The notes: generated by a model not told the origin, from the letters alone. A stretch of DNA of 64,000 nucleotides from Streptomyces sp. NRRL S-87 (GCF_000719335.1 NZ_JOGB01000021.1:62001-126000), one strand, 5' to 3'. Positions 8,443 to 17,894 are shown, counted from the stretch's first letter. Translations and numbers: made by a program.

Positions 8443-11400
8443 ATGAGGCTGCACCGCCTGACCGTCACGGCCTTCGGCCCCTTCGCCACGGCCCAGGAAG
8501 TCGACTTCGACGCCCTCTCCGGCGCCGGGATCTTCCTCCTCCACGGCCCCACCGGAGCCGGCAAGACCTCCGTCCTCGACGCCGTCTGCTACGCCCTGTA
8601 CGGCTCCGTGCCCGGCGCCCGCCAGAGCCCCGGCACCAGCCTGCGCAGCGACCACGCCGACCCCGGCACCGCGACCGAGGTGCGCCTCGACCTCACCGTC
8701 GGCGGCCGCCGCCTGGAGATCACCCGCCGCCCCGAACAGGAGCGGCCGAAGAAGCGCGGCTCCGGCACCACCCGTGACAAGGCCCAGTCCTGGCTGCGCG
8801 AGCACACCGCCGCCGACGGCTGGAAGGCGCTCAGCCGGTCCCACCAGGAGATCGGCGAGGAGATCGAGACCCTGCTCGGCATGAGCCGGGAGCAGTTCTG
8901 CCAGGTCGTGCTGCTCCCGCAGGGCGACTTCGCGCGGTTCCTGCGCGCGGACGCCGACGCCCGCGCGAAGCTGCTGGGCCGGCTCTTCGACACCCGCCGG
9001 TTCGCGGCCGTCGAAGCGCGCCTGGCCGATCGGCGCAAGGCCGCCGAGGCGCGCGTACGCGAGGGCGACGAGCGGGTGCTGGCCACCGCGCACCGCCTGG
9101 CCCAGGCCGCCGGGGACTGCCCCGACCTGCGCGACCGGCCGCTGCCCCGGCTCGCCCCCGGCGACCCGGGGCTCGCGGCGGAGGTCCGCGCCTGGGCCGC
9201 CGTCGCCCGGGTGGGGGCCCGGGAGCGGCGCGACATCGCCGAGTACGCCCTCGCCGCCGCCGAGAGCGCCCACCACGCCGCCCGTACCGCGCTGGAGGAC
9301 GCCCAGGAGCTCGATCGGCGCCAGCGCCGGCACGCCGAGGCACTGGGCCGCCGCGATGCCCTGGCCGCCGAGGCCCCCGCGCGCGAGCGGATCCGCGAAC
9401 GTCTCGACCGGGCCGCCCGGGCCGACCGCGTCGCCCCCGCCCTCGACCTGCGCGCCGCCGCCGCCACCGCCCACCGGCAGGCCGCGCAGCGTGCCGCCGA
9501 AGCACGGGGCCGGCTGCCCGCCGGCCTGGCCGAGGCAGGCGCCGAACACCTCGCGACCGTCGAGCAGCGGCTGCGCGAGGAACTGGGCGCGCTCGGCGCC
9601 GCCACCCGCGCCGAGGCCCGCAGCACCGGGATCGGACGCGAGCTGGCCGCGCTGGAGCGCGAGGCCCGGGCCGCCGAGGAGCACCTGCACGAGGCCGCCG
9701 CCTGGCTGGAGGGCTGGGAGTCCCGTCGCGCCGCCCTCCAACGGCACGTCGACACCGCCCAGCAGGCCGCCACCCGCGCCGAGGCCCTCGCCGGCCGGCT
9801 CGAACCCGCCCGGCTGCACCTGGCCGCGGCCCGCCGCCGCGACCAGCTGGCCCGGCAGGCGGAGACCGCCGCGGCCGGCCTGCTCGCCGTGCGCGAGCGC
9901 GCCGGGGCCGCGCGCGAGCACTGGCTGGAGCTCAAGGAGACCCGGCTGGCCGGCATCGCCGCCGAACTCGCCGCCGCCCTCACGGCGGGCGAGCCCTGCA
10001 CCGTCTGCGGCTCGCCCGAGCACCCGCTCCCCGCCCGGCCGGCCCCCGGCCACGTCGACCGGGCCGCCGAGGACGCCGCCCGGGAACGCTACGAGCGGCT
10101 GGAGGACGAGCGGGCCGCCGCCGAGCGCGCCCTGGCCGCCGTACGGCAGGCCCGCGACGAGGCCGCCGCCACCGCGGGGGAGGCCGACGCCGCCGAACTC
10201 CACGACCTGGCCGAACGGCTGACGGCCGAGCACGCCGAGGCCCGGAACCTCGCCGGCGGCCTGCACGCGGCCGCCGAAGCACTGGCCCGTGCCGGCCGCG
10301 AGCACGACCGCCGCCAGGAGGTCCGCCGCGAGGCGGGCGCGGCGGTGGCCGCGGCCGTCTCGCGGCGCGAGACCCTGGAGAAGGAACGGGCCTCCCTGGA
10401 AGAGGAGCTGTCCCGGGTCCGGGGCGACGCGCCCAGCGTCGCCGAGCGCGCCCGCGTCCTGGAGACCCGGGTCCGGCTCGTCGCCGAGGCCGCCGACGCC
10501 GCCCGCCAGGCCGAGGCCGCCGACCAGCGCCTGAAGGAGGCCGACGACCGGCTCGCCGACGCCGCCTTCAAGGCCGGCTTCGACACCGCCGACGCGGCCG
10601 TCGCCGCCCTGCTGCCCGAGTCCGAGGCCCGGGACGGCCGCCGGCGGCTCGACGGCTGGGCCGCCGAGGAGGCCGCCCTGACAGACCGGCTCCGCGACCC
10701 CGAGACCACCGCGGCGGCCGCCCTGCCGCCGGCCCGGCCCGACGTGGCCCGGAGCGCACTCGCGGACGCAGCGGCCCGGCTGCGCACCGCTGCCTCCGCC
10801 ACCGACGCCGCCCGCACCCGCTGCGCCGAACTCGACGCGCTCTCCCGGCAGGCCGAGACCGGCCTGCGCGCCCTGGGGCCGCTGCGCACCGAGTACGAGC
10901 GGGTGGCCCGGCTGGCCGGCCTGACCGCGGGCACCTCGGCGGACAACGAGCGCCGGATGGGCCTGGAGTCGTACGTGCTGGCCGCCCGCCTGGAGCAGGT
11001 GGCGGCCGCCGCGACCGTACGCCTGCACCGCATGTCCGGCGGCCGGTACACGCTGGTGCACTCCGACGCCCGGGCGCGCCGCGGCGCCCGGTCGGGGCTG
11101 GGCCTGCACGTGGTCGACGCCTGGACGGGCAGCACCCGCGACACCGCCACGCTCTCGGGCGGCGAGACCTTCTTCGCCTCGCTGGCGCTGGCGCTGGGGC
11201 TGGCCGACGTCGTCACCGACGAGGCGGGCGGCATGCGGCTGGACACCCTCTTCATCGACGAGGGTTTCGGCAGCCTCGACGACCAGGCGCTCGACGAGGT
11301 GCTGGACGTACTGGACTCGCTGCGCGAACGGGACCGCAGCGTCGGGATCGTCAGCCACGTCGCCGACCTGCGCACCCGGGTGCAGGCCCAGCTGGAGGTG

Positions 11401-11466
11401 CTCAAGCAGAGGGGCGGCTCGGTCGTGCGGCACCGTACGGGCGCGGCGGGGGCATCGGGCCGGTGA
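8443..11466 (+). CDS. sbcC: Exonuclease SbcCD, SMC-like ATPase subunit SbcC
   Basis: A 1007-residue Rad50-type ATPase. The Walker A motif is GPTGAGKTS at about residues 35-43, long alanine/arginine/glutamate-rich coiled coils fill the middle, and the zinc-hook CxxC is at about residues 519-522 (EPCTVCGSPEHP). The C-terminal head carries the ABC signature TLSGGETFFAS near residue 904 and Walker B LDTLFIDEGFGSLD near 939. It dimerises through the hook and couples ATP hydrolysis to SbcD cleavage. The ATG at 8443 follows sbcD closely. All catalytic motifs are intact. Confidence 0.95.
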   Translation: MRLHRLTVTAFGPFATAQEVDFDALSGAGIFLLHGPTGAGKTSVLDAVCYALYGSVPGARQSPGTSLRSDHADPGTATEVRLDLTVGGRRLEITRRPEQERPKKRGSGTTRDKAQSWLREHTAADGWKALSRSHQEIGEEIETLLGMSREQFCQVVLLPQGDFARFLRADADARAKLLGRLFDTRRFAAVEARLADRRKAAEARVREGDERVLATAHRLAQAAGDCPDLRDRPLPRLAPGDPGLAAEVRAWAAVARVGARERRDIAEYALAAAESAHHAARTALEDAQELDRRQRRHAEALGRRDALAAEAPARERIRERLDRAARADRVAPALDLRAAAATAHRQAAQRAAEARGRLPAGLAEAGAEHLATVEQRLREELGALGAATRAEARSTGIGRELAALEREARAAEEHLHEAAAWLEGWESRRAALQRHVDTAQQAATRAEALAGRLEPARLHLAAARRRDQLARQAETAAAGLLAVRERAGAAREHWLELKETRLAGIAAELAAALTAGEPCTVCGSPEHPLPARPAPGHVDRAAEDAARERYERLEDERAAAERALAAVRQARDEAAATAGEADAAELHDLAERLTAEHAEARNLAGGLHAAAEALARAGREHDRRQEVRREAGAAVAAAVSRRETLEKERASLEEELSRVRGDAPSVAERARVLETRVRLVAEAADAARQAEAADQRLKEADDRLADAAFKAGFDTADAAVAALLPESEARDGRRRLDGWAAEEAALTDRLRDPETTAAAALPPARPDVARSALADAAARLRTAASATDAARTRCAELDALSRQAETGLRALGPLRTEYERVARLAGLTAGTSADNERRMGLESYVLAARLEQVAAAATVRLHRMSGGRYTLVHSDARARRGARSGLGLHVVDAWTGSTRDTATLSGGETFFASLALALGLADVVTDEAGGMRLDTLFIDEGFGSLDDQALDEVLDVLDSLRERDRSVGIVSHVADLRTRVQAQLEVLKQRGGSVVRHRTGAAGASGR

Positions 11467-11518
11467 CGGCGGGCTGTGGGGTGCGGCACCCCCGCGCGCC
11501 CCACGGGTTTCGCCCCGC

Positions 11519-11965
11519 TCAGCCGCTGATGGCCCGCCGGGGCAGCGGCGAGGAGTACACCACGCTCGTGGTCACCGACCCGAGCGAGGAGATCCGGCCC
11601 GCCACCTCCTCCAGGTGCGCCATCGAGCGGGCGGCCACCTTCAGGACGAAGCAGTCCTCGCCCGTCACGTGGTGGGCCTCCAGGATCTCCGGCGTGGTCT
11701 CGAGCAGGTCGTGGAACGGTTTGTAGTTGCCGTGCGGGTAACGCAGGCGGGTGAACGCCAGGATCGGCAGCCCCAGCCTCTCCTGGTCGACCACCGCCGC
11801 GTAGCCGGTGATGACGCCCGCCTCTTCGAGGCGGCGCACCCGCTCCGTCACCGCGCTCGCCGACATCGACACGGCCCGCGCGAGGTCGGCGTAACTGGCC
11901 CGTCCGTCGTGCTGGAGGGCTTCGAGGATGCGCCAGTCGGTGGCGTCAGGGGAATAGGCGGTCAT
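11519..11965 (-). CDS. Lrp/AsnC-family transcriptional regulator
   Basis: A 148-residue regulator with an N-terminal helix-turn-helix (TDWRILEALQHDGRASYADLARAVSMS, then VTERVRRLEEAGVITGYAA) and a C-terminal ligand-binding RAM domain (VTGEDCFVLKVAARSMAHLEE). Lrp/AsnC proteins sense amino acids or related small molecules and act as multimers. It is divergent from the rhodanese gene at 12060, so control of that gene, of itself, or both is likely. The C-terminal SSVVYSSPL-type ending is normal for the family. Confidence 0.9.
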   Translation of the reverse strand: MTAYSPDATDWRILEALQHDGRASYADLARAVSMSASAVTERVRRLEEAGVITGYAAVVDQERLGLPILAFTRLRYPHGNYKPFHDLLETTPEILEAHHVTGEDCFVLKVAARSMAHLEEVAGRISSLGSVTTSVVYSSPLPRRAISG

Positions 11966-12059
11966 GTGCCAGGAGTACCAGGGGATTCACCGGTCGATCA
12001 AGGTGAGTGCCGGGGAAACCCTCTTCCGGGCATGATCAACGCTTTGTAGATTTTGGGGC

Positions 12060-12566
12060 ATGACGACGACGCAGACGAACCCCAGCCAGGCGCCCGCCCC
12101 CACCAACCCCGTGCTCCGCGTGCCGCCCGCCTCGCCGGCCGCCGCGGCCGCGTACTTCGCCGCCAGCCTCGCCTTCCACGCCGACGTCTCCGACGTGGCC
12201 GCCGCACTTGCGGCCGACGGCGACCCGGGCTTCGTCCTCGTCGACTCCCGCTCCACCGCCGCCTGGGACCAGGCGCACGTCCCCGGCGCGGTCCACCTGC
12301 CGACCGCCCTCATCCCCGAGCAGGCCCCCGACCTCCTCGACAGGTCCGTCCCCGTCGTGACGTACTGCTGGGGCCCGGGCTGCAACGGCGGCACCCGTGC
12401 CGCCCTCGCGCTCGCCGAACTCGGTTACCAGGTCAAGGAGATGCTCGGCGGCATCGAGTACTGGATCCGCGAGGGCTTCGAGGTCGAGACCTGGCAGGGC
12501 CGCGAGCGGCGCGCCGGCGCGGACCCGCTGACGGCGCCCACGGACTCCGACGACTGCGGCTGCTGA
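12060..12566 (+). CDS. Rhodanese-like domain protein
   Basis: A 168-residue protein with a single rhodanese domain from about residue 45 to 150. Family marks are FVLVDSRSTAAWDQAHVPGAVHLPT and the active-site loop VTYCWGPGCNGGTRAA, with the probable catalytic Cys at residue 103 and a second Cys at 108. Such proteins carry sulfane sulfur on the Cys. The C-terminus ends DDCGC, adding two more cysteines. A TAGATT -10-like element at 12047-12052 sits 7 bases before the ATG with no ribosome binding site, pointing to a leaderless transcript. It is divergent from an Lrp-type regulator. Confidence 0.85.
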   Translation: MTTTQTNPSQAPAPTNPVLRVPPASPAAAAAYFAASLAFHADVSDVAAALAADGDPGFVLVDSRSTAAWDQAHVPGAVHLPTALIPEQAPDLLDRSVPVVTYCWGPGCNGGTRAALALAELGYQVKEMLGGIEYWIREGFEVETWQGRERRAGADPLTAPTDSDDCGC

Positions 12567-12584
12567 CCCGGCCCGGCACGCCGA

Positions 12585-12619
12585 ACGGCCGCCCGCTCCC
12601 GGAGGGAACGGGCGGCCGT
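12585..12619. terminator. Hairpin terminator, convergent genes
   Basis: An 11-bp perfect stem, ACGGCCGCCCG (12585-12595) / CGGGCGGCCGT (12609-12619), between the rhodanese gene and the DUF885 gene. The loop can pair further (CTCCC with GGAGG). Confidence 0.75.
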
Positions 12620-12633
12620 CGGGACGTGCGGGG

Positions 12634-14325
12634 TCAGAGCTTGGACAGCTCGTCCACCAGGTCGTCCAGGCCCAGCGAGCCCAGTGACAGCGCCGCCATG
12701 TGCCACGCCTTCGCGTCGAAGGAGTCGCCGTGCGCCGCCCGGGCGTTGTCGCGGCCCAGCAGCCAGGCGCGCTCGCCCAGCTTGTAGCCGATGGCCTGGC
12801 CCGGCATCGACAGGTAGCGGGTCAGCTCGCTCTCGACGAAGTCCGCCGGCCGGCCGCTGTGCAGCCCGAAGAACTCCTGCGCCAGGTCCGGGGTCCACCG
12901 CTCGCCCGGGTGGAACGGCGAGTCCGCCGGGATCTCCAGCTCCAGGTGCATGCCGATGTCGACGATGACGCGGCAGGCCCGCATCATCTGGCAGTCCAGG
13001 TAGCCCAGCCGCTGCTCGGCGTCCTTGAGGAAGCCCAGCTCGTCCATGAGGCGCTCCGCGTACAGCGCCCAGCCCTCGGCGTTGGCGCTGACGATGCCCA
13101 CGGTGGCCTGGTAGCGGGACAGCTGGTCCGCCACGTGCACCCACTGGGCGAGCTGCAGGTGGTGGCCCGGAACGCCCTCGTGGTACCAGGTCGACACCAG
13201 GTCGTAGACCGGGAACGCCTCCTGGCCCATGGTCGGCAGCCAGGTGCGGCCGGGGCGCGAGAAGTCCTCCGACGGCGGCGTGTAGTACGGGGCGGCCGCG
13301 CCGCCCGCCGGGGCGATGCGGGACTCCACCCGGCGCACCCGCTCGGCGAGTTCGAAGTGGGTGCCGTCGAGGGCGTCCATCGCCTCGTCCATCACGCCCT
13401 GCAGCCAGCCCTGGACCTCGTCGACCGGGATCAGGGTGCCGTGCTCGTCGAGGTGCCTGAGCGCCTCCCACGGACCCGCGCCCGGCAGGATCTTGCCGGC
13501 CTCGGTCTTCATCTCGGCGAGCAGGCGGTGGTACTCGGCCCAGCCGTAGGCGTACGCCTCGTCCAGGTCCAGGTCCGTGCCGTTGAAGTAGCGCGACCAG
13601 CGGGCGTACCGCTCGCGGCCGACCGTCTCCGGCTTGCCGGCGATGGCCGGGGCGTACACGTCGCGCATCCAGTCGCGCAGCGCCACCACGGCGGCCGTCG
13701 CCACTCCGGCGGCTTCGTCGAGCTCGGCGCGCAGCGCGTCGGGGCCGCCCGCGGCGAACTCGGCGAAGAACCCCGGGCCTTGCCCGTCCTCGCCCGCCCA
13801 GGAGGTGAGCTGCTCGACGAACGTGGCGGCCGGGCGCGGGGCGCCCCACAGCCCGCGCTCCAGGCCGAGCTCCAGGCCCGCCCGGTAGCCCTCGAAGGCC
13901 GCCGGGACCGCGTGCAGCCGCTGCACGAGGGCCGCCCAGTCCTCGTCGGTGTCGGCCGGGGTGAGGGTGAACACCTCGCGGACGGCGTGCACCGGCGAGT
14001 GGATGTTCGACACCGCGCGGAGGTCTTCGTCGGCGTCGTGCACGGCCAGTTCGGCGGTGAGGCGCTCCCGCAGCAGGCGGGCGCAGCGGCGCTCGGCGTC
14101 GCTGTCCGCGCCCGGCAGCCGCTCGGCGTCGTCGAGCCTGCGCAGCGTGGTGCGGGCGAGCTCGGCGACGGCCGCGCGGCCGGCGGGGGAGAAGTCGGGG
14201 AGGGCGGAGGAGCTCTCGGCGACGCCGAGGTAGGTGCCGGTGATCGGGTCGAGCGCGATGAGGTCGTCGACGTACGCGTCGGCGACCTCTCGGGGAAGCT
14301 GATGGCCGTGCTGGGTGTCTGACAT
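12634..14325 (-). CDS. DUF885 family protein (putative metallopeptidase-like)
   Basis: A 563-residue cytoplasmic protein of the DUF885 family. The diagnostic segment VSTWYHEGVPGHHLQLAQWVH holds a zinc-protease-like HExxxGHH arrangement, and FVESELTRYLSMPGQAIGYKLG near the C-terminus is also conserved. The family is thought to be related to M32/M3-type peptidases; no activity can be assigned here. The ATG at 14325 (MSDTQHGHQLPREVADAY) is the homologue-like start. A longer in-frame reading to 15558 runs through the neighbouring GNAT gene in another frame and is an artefact. It lies 32 bases downstream of the GNAT gene on the same strand, probably in an operon. Confidence 0.85.
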   Translation of the reverse strand: MSDTQHGHQLPREVADAYVDDLIALDPITGTYLGVAESSSALPDFSPAGRAAVAELARTTLRRLDDAERLPGADSDAERRCARLLRERLTAELAVHDADEDLRAVSNIHSPVHAVREVFTLTPADTDEDWAALVQRLHAVPAAFEGYRAGLELGLERGLWGAPRPAATFVEQLTSWAGEDGQGPGFFAEFAAGGPDALRAELDEAAGVATAAVVALRDWMRDVYAPAIAGKPETVGRERYARWSRYFNGTDLDLDEAYAYGWAEYHRLLAEMKTEAGKILPGAGPWEALRHLDEHGTLIPVDEVQGWLQGVMDEAMDALDGTHFELAERVRRVESRIAPAGGAAAPYYTPPSEDFSRPGRTWLPTMGQEAFPVYDLVSTWYHEGVPGHHLQLAQWVHVADQLSRYQATVGIVSANAEGWALYAERLMDELGFLKDAEQRLGYLDCQMMRACRVIVDIGMHLELEIPADSPFHPGERWTPDLAQEFFGLHSGRPADFVESELTRYLSMPGQAIGYKLGERAWLLGRDNARAAHGDSFDAKAWHMAALSLGSLGLDDLVDELSKL

Positions 14326-14357
14326 GCGGACATCTTCGTACGGGGGAGGGGTCCTCG

Positions 14358-15752
14358 TCACCACCGTTCGGTGCGAACCTCCTGACGCGCACGGTCCGGG
14401 TCCACCGGGGCGGCCTCGAGCCGGGCGGTGATCACGAGGGTGCCCTCCTCGATCTGGTAGTCGAGGGGCAGGCCCAGGCCGCGCATCGCGGCCACCATGC
14501 CGGTGTTGGCGGCGCGCGTGACCGCGTACACGCTGTCGCAACCGGCCTCGCCAGCCATCCCGATCAGTCGGCGCAGCAGCTCCGAGCCGATGCCGCGGCG
14601 CTGCCACGCGTCCTCGATCAGCAGGGCGACCTCGGTCTCGTCGCCGTCCCACAGCAGGTGTCCGAGGGCGACCAGGCGGCCCGAGGCGGTCCAGGCGGCG
14701 AGGGTGCGGCCGTAGCGGGGGCTGAGCAGGTGGCCGAGGTAGCGGTCGGCGTCGGTGACGGGTCCGTGGTACCGCAGCCCCAGGGTGCGCTCCGAGCAGC
14801 GGTCGTGCATCGCGCGCGCGGCGTCCAGGTCGGTGGTGTCGGCGCGGCGGACGGTGATCGCGGTGCCCTCGGGGAGCGTCAGGACGTCCTGGCTGCGCGG
14901 GACGCGCGGGCCGAGCCGGGCGTCCAGCTCCACCAGGGCGCGCGCCCGGGCGAACTCGGTCGGGGTGAACGGCAGGTGGGGGCGTTCGATCGTGATGGCG
15001 CCGCCGGACGGGTCGCGCAGCCGCATCACGGTCTCCTCCAGCACGCCCTCGACGGGGGCGTCGGCGCCGGCGTGCGGGCGGCCGGAGAGGGTGGTCGCGG
15101 GGATCGAGTGGATGGTGCAGCGGCCCAGCAGCTGGCGCAGGGCGAGGGGGAGCTCGGCGGCGTCGAGCGCCGTGCGGGTGGCCAGGCCCAGGACCCTGGT
15201 CGGGGTGTCCACGAGGTCGTGGGCGTCGGCCCGCTCCAGCCACGTCCGGCGGCCGCCGCCGTCGGCCACGGCCCGGGTCAGCTCGGCGGCGGGCAGCTCC
15301 TGGGGGGCGCGCAGGAGGAACTCGTCGGCCGTGCCGCCCTCGGCCAGCGGGTGGGTCTGGAGGGTGAGGATGTCGACCGAGTGCCGGGCCAGGGCGCCGC
15401 ACAGCGCGGCGAGGCTGCCGGGCTCGTCGCGTACGGTCGTCCGCATCCGCCACAGGGTGCCGCCGGCCGGGGTGCGGCGGCCGGCGGCCTGCGCGGCTCC
15501 GGCGGCGGGAGTCGTGGGCGGGGGCGGGGGCGCATGGCTGTGCCGCCGTGCCCACCACATGTGGAATCCGGATGCGGCGAGCAGGGCCACCGCCGAGGCG
15601 ACGAGCAGGACCGGGCCGTCGGGACCGTGCACGACGAGGTTCGCGAGGGCGTCGGCCACCGCCACCGCGGTGAAGAGCGCGGCGAGTTCGACGAGGTCGC
15701 GGCGCCAGTGGTGGCGGGCGGGGCGGGCGGAGGCAGGGGTGCGATCGGTCAT
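14358..15752 (-). CDS. Membrane-anchored ACT-GNAT fusion protein
   Basis: A 464-residue three-part protein. Residues about 20-42 and 48-68 are two hydrophobic segments. Residues about 100-190 form an ACT-like ligand-binding domain (TTVRDEPGSLAALCGALARH, then VDILTLQTHPLAEGGTADEF). Residues about 290-450 form a GNAT N-acetyltransferase (ITVRRADTTDLDAARAMHDR, and acetyl-CoA loop WQRRGIGSELLRRLIGMA). The ACT domain probably senses an amino acid and controls the transferase, whose target is unknown. The ATG at 15752 is the only start upstream of the first membrane segment. It is co-directional with the DUF885 gene 32 bases downstream. Confidence 0.8.
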   Translation of the reverse strand: MTDRTPASARPARHHWRRDLVELAALFTAVAVADALANLVVHGPDGPVLLVASAVALLAASGFHMWWARRHSHAPPPPPTTPAAGAAQAAGRRTPAGGTLWRMRTTVRDEPGSLAALCGALARHSVDILTLQTHPLAEGGTADEFLLRAPQELPAAELTRAVADGGGRRTWLERADAHDLVDTPTRVLGLATRTALDAAELPLALRQLLGRCTIHSIPATTLSGRPHAGADAPVEGVLEETVMRLRDPSGGAITIERPHLPFTPTEFARARALVELDARLGPRVPRSQDVLTLPEGTAITVRRADTTDLDAARAMHDRCSERTLGLRYHGPVTDADRYLGHLLSPRYGRTLAAWTASGRLVALGHLLWDGDETEVALLIEDAWQRRGIGSELLRRLIGMAGEAGCDSVYAVTRAANTGMVAAMRGLGLPLDYQIEEGTLVITARLEAAPVDPDRARQEVRTERW

Positions 15753-15905
15753 GCCACCACTCTTCCGGCGTGGTGTTGCCTGATCACGAACGCACTGTGA
15801 CCGACTGGTAAAAGGTGGATCTGGCCGGTTTCACCCTGTTTTCCTGGTGAATGGTGCTGAGCTCCTGCCCCCCCCTCCGAGTTCCTGCCCGTCCCGCGCT
15901 CGTGG

Positions 15906-16745
15906 TCAGTGGGCGGCCCGGGTCGTGTCCCGGATGACCCGGGCCACGAGCGCGGGGTCGTCGTTCATCGGTACGTGGCCGCAGCCGCGCAGCCGGACCA
16001 GCCGGGCGTCCGGGACCGTCCGCTTGGCCCGTACGCCCTGGCGGGGCAACAGCAGCCGGTCACGGTCGCCCCAGGCGATGGTGACGGGGAGCCCGGGCAC
16101 GTCGTCGGAGAAGCGCACCCGCGTGCCCGCCGCGAGGGTCTTGGCGAAACCGTGCGCGCCGCGCAGGGCGAGCGTCTCGGCGACCACGGCCTCGGGCGAA
16201 CGGCGGCCCGGGCGGGCGTAGATGGTGCCGGTCAGGGCCGCCCGGCCGGCACGGGTGCGGGCGAGCCGCTCGACCGCGGGGCGCGGCAGGGCCTTCGCCC
16301 CGGCCCGCATGGCGCGCAGGGTCGCGAAGGCGTAGCGGCGCTCGGGCTCGTTCCAGAAGCCGGCGGGGGACAGCGCGGTGACGGAGCGGACGGTCTTGTC
16401 GCGGCCCATGCCCAGGGCGATCAGCCCGCCGAGGGAGTTGCCGGCCACGTGCGGGCGGTCGAGCTCGAGCGCCTCGCAGAGCGCGCCGAGCGCGGGGACG
16501 ATGCCGGCGAGGCCGTACGGGATCCCGTCGGGCAGCGGCCCCGAGGCGCCGAAGCCCGGCAGGTCGACGGCGACGACGTCGTGGTCGGCGGCGAGCAGGT
16601 CCAGCACCGGGTGCCAGGCCTGGAGGTGGTGGCCGATGCCGTGCAGGAGCAGCAGGGGCTCGCCCGCGCCGCGGCGCTCGTACGCGACGGTCGCCGTGCG
16701 GGGGCCGTGGGGGGAGGGGACGGGGAAGGAGACCGTGGCGGTCAT
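15906..16745 (-). CDS. Alpha/beta hydrolase
   Basis: A 279-residue alpha/beta-hydrolase fold protein. The oxyanion region is LLLLHGIGHHLQAWHPVLD, the nucleophile elbow VAGNSLGGLIALGMG (Ser in GNSLGG), and the C-terminal segment VRLRGCGHVPMNDDPALVARVI supplies the catalytic His. The substrate is unknown; esterase or epoxide-hydrolase-like activity is possible. I chose the ATG at 16745 because GAGGAG lies upstream at ideal spacing; an in-frame ATG at 16811 adds a non-conserved leader. Confidence 0.85.
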   Translation of the reverse strand: MTATVSFPVPSPHGPRTATVAYERRGAGEPLLLLHGIGHHLQAWHPVLDLLAADHDVVAVDLPGFGASGPLPDGIPYGLAGIVPALGALCEALELDRPHVAGNSLGGLIALGMGRDKTVRSVTALSPAGFWNEPERRYAFATLRAMRAGAKALPRPAVERLARTRAGRAALTGTIYARPGRRSPEAVVAETLALRGAHGFAKTLAAGTRVRFSDDVPGLPVTIAWGDRDRLLLPRQGVRAKRTVPDARLVRLRGCGHVPMNDDPALVARVIRDTTRAAH

Positions 16746-17015
16746 GCTGCTCCTCGCTGCGCGTGAACGGTCGGGCCGGGGCGCGTAGTTGGACACGCCG
16801 TCAGCCATCATTACCGTCGGGTAGTCGGGGCGCGCAAGGGCCGTGCCCGCGCGGTGCGCCGCCAGGGGCGGCGGCGCTGTGCGGGAGTGATCGGCCGCGC
16901 CGGTACCTCCAGTCCGACGCGGCGTGTTGTCCCGTTCGCCGCATTTGCAGTGCGCAAGAACATCGTGTGAACGGCCTGATACCTATGCCCGGTCTGCCCG
17001 GCAAAGGTATGAGGA

Positions 17016-17029
17016 TTGGTCTTGACCAA
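17016..17029. promoter_or_regulatory. DasR-type (dre-like) operator overlapping a -35 box
   Basis: TTGGTC-TT-GACCAA is a perfect 6-bp inverted repeat. It matches the known DasR-responsive core TGGTCTAGACCA except for the central A. It overlaps TTGACC (17023-17028), which with TATGGT (17045-17050) at 16-base spacing makes a plausible promoter for the GntR gene. The binding protein could be DasR, or the downstream GntR paralogue acting on itself. Confidence 0.6.
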
Positions 17030-17129
17030 GGGGGTACGCCGCCCTATGGTCGCAGGGTTAGTGCAGGAACCTTTAATAAACAAAGGCGCGGAACTGCCGC
17101 TGGAGACAGCGACGGCAGGAGGAGTCAGG

Positions 17130-17894
17130 GTGGGGACCACGCAGCTCGAATCGGTGCCGGAGCCGAAGTACTGGCACCTCAAGACCGTGCTCAGCGAGGC
17201 GCTCGACCAGGACTTCGCCGTGGGCGAGGTGCTGCCGAACGAGCGCGAGCTGGCGGCCCGCTTCGGCGTGGCCCGGGCCACCCTCCGCCAGGCGCTGGAG
17301 CAGCTCGAGCTCGAGGGCCGGCTGCAGCGCCGCCGCGGCGTGGGCACCACCGTCGCGCCGCCGCGGGTCGGCGTGGCCGTCGGCGGCGGACGGGACAACT
17401 GGCCCGGGGAGGCCGCCGAGGGCTGGCAGGCCGTCGACGCCGCCGAGACCCTGCCCACCACCGCGCTCGCCGCCCTGCTCGGCGTCGACGCCGACACCCG
17501 GGTCCACACCGTCCGCCGCACCCGCGTCTCGCACGCCCAGCCCGTGGCCGCCGAGCTCCTGTACGTGCCGGCCGCCTCCGTGCCCGGTCTCTCCGGGATA
17601 GACGCCCCCGCCGGACCGGCCCGGGCCCGCGCCGTGCTGCGCGAGCTGCGCCGGCTGGACCTGGTGGGCCAGGACCGCTCCGTGGAGCTGGGCTCCGCCC
17701 GGGCCGACGACGCCAAGGAACTGGACCGGCTGCCCGGCGCCCCCGTCCTCGTGGTCACCACGCGGTACCTGACCGCGGAGGGCACGGCGGCCGTCTCGGT
17801 GGCCACCTACCGGGCCGACACCTGCCGCCTGACCTTCGGTGACAGCGGCGCCGACGTCGAGATCCACGACGGCGACGCGCGCCGCGCGTCCTGA
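17130..17894 (+). CDS. GntR-family (HutC/DasR-like) transcriptional regulator
   Basis: A 254-residue regulator. The N-terminal winged helix covers residues about 12-78 (PKYWHLKTVLSEAL, LPNERELAARFGVARATLRQALEQL, GRLQRRRGVGTTVAPPRVGV). The C-terminal UTRA-type ligand domain covers about 90-245. It resembles DasR-like proteins, which respond to phosphorylated amino sugars, but it does not read as DasR itself. The GTG at 17130 follows a strong AGGAGG; an in-frame GTG at 17016 lies inside the promoter. The upstream region carries a dre-like palindrome on the -35 box, and it is convergent with a ROK regulator. Confidence 0.88.
   Translation: MGTTQLESVPEPKYWHLKTVLSEALDQDFAVGEVLPNERELAARFGVARATLRQALEQLELEGRLQRRRGVGTTVAPPRVGVAVGGGRDNWPGEAAEGWQAVDAAETLPTTALAALLGVDADTRVHTVRRTRVSHAQPVAAELLYVPAASVPGLSGIDAPAGPARARAVLRELRRLDLVGQDRSVELGSARADDAKELDRLPGAPVLVVTTRYLTAEGTAAVSVATYRADTCRLTFGDSGADVEIHDGDARRAS

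Noticed and set aside
16979..17010. ATACCT...AGGTAT inverted repeat upstream of the GntR promoter
   Set aside because: Only 6 bp with a 20-base spacer, so it is likely to occur by chance; the dre-like site next to it is much stronger.
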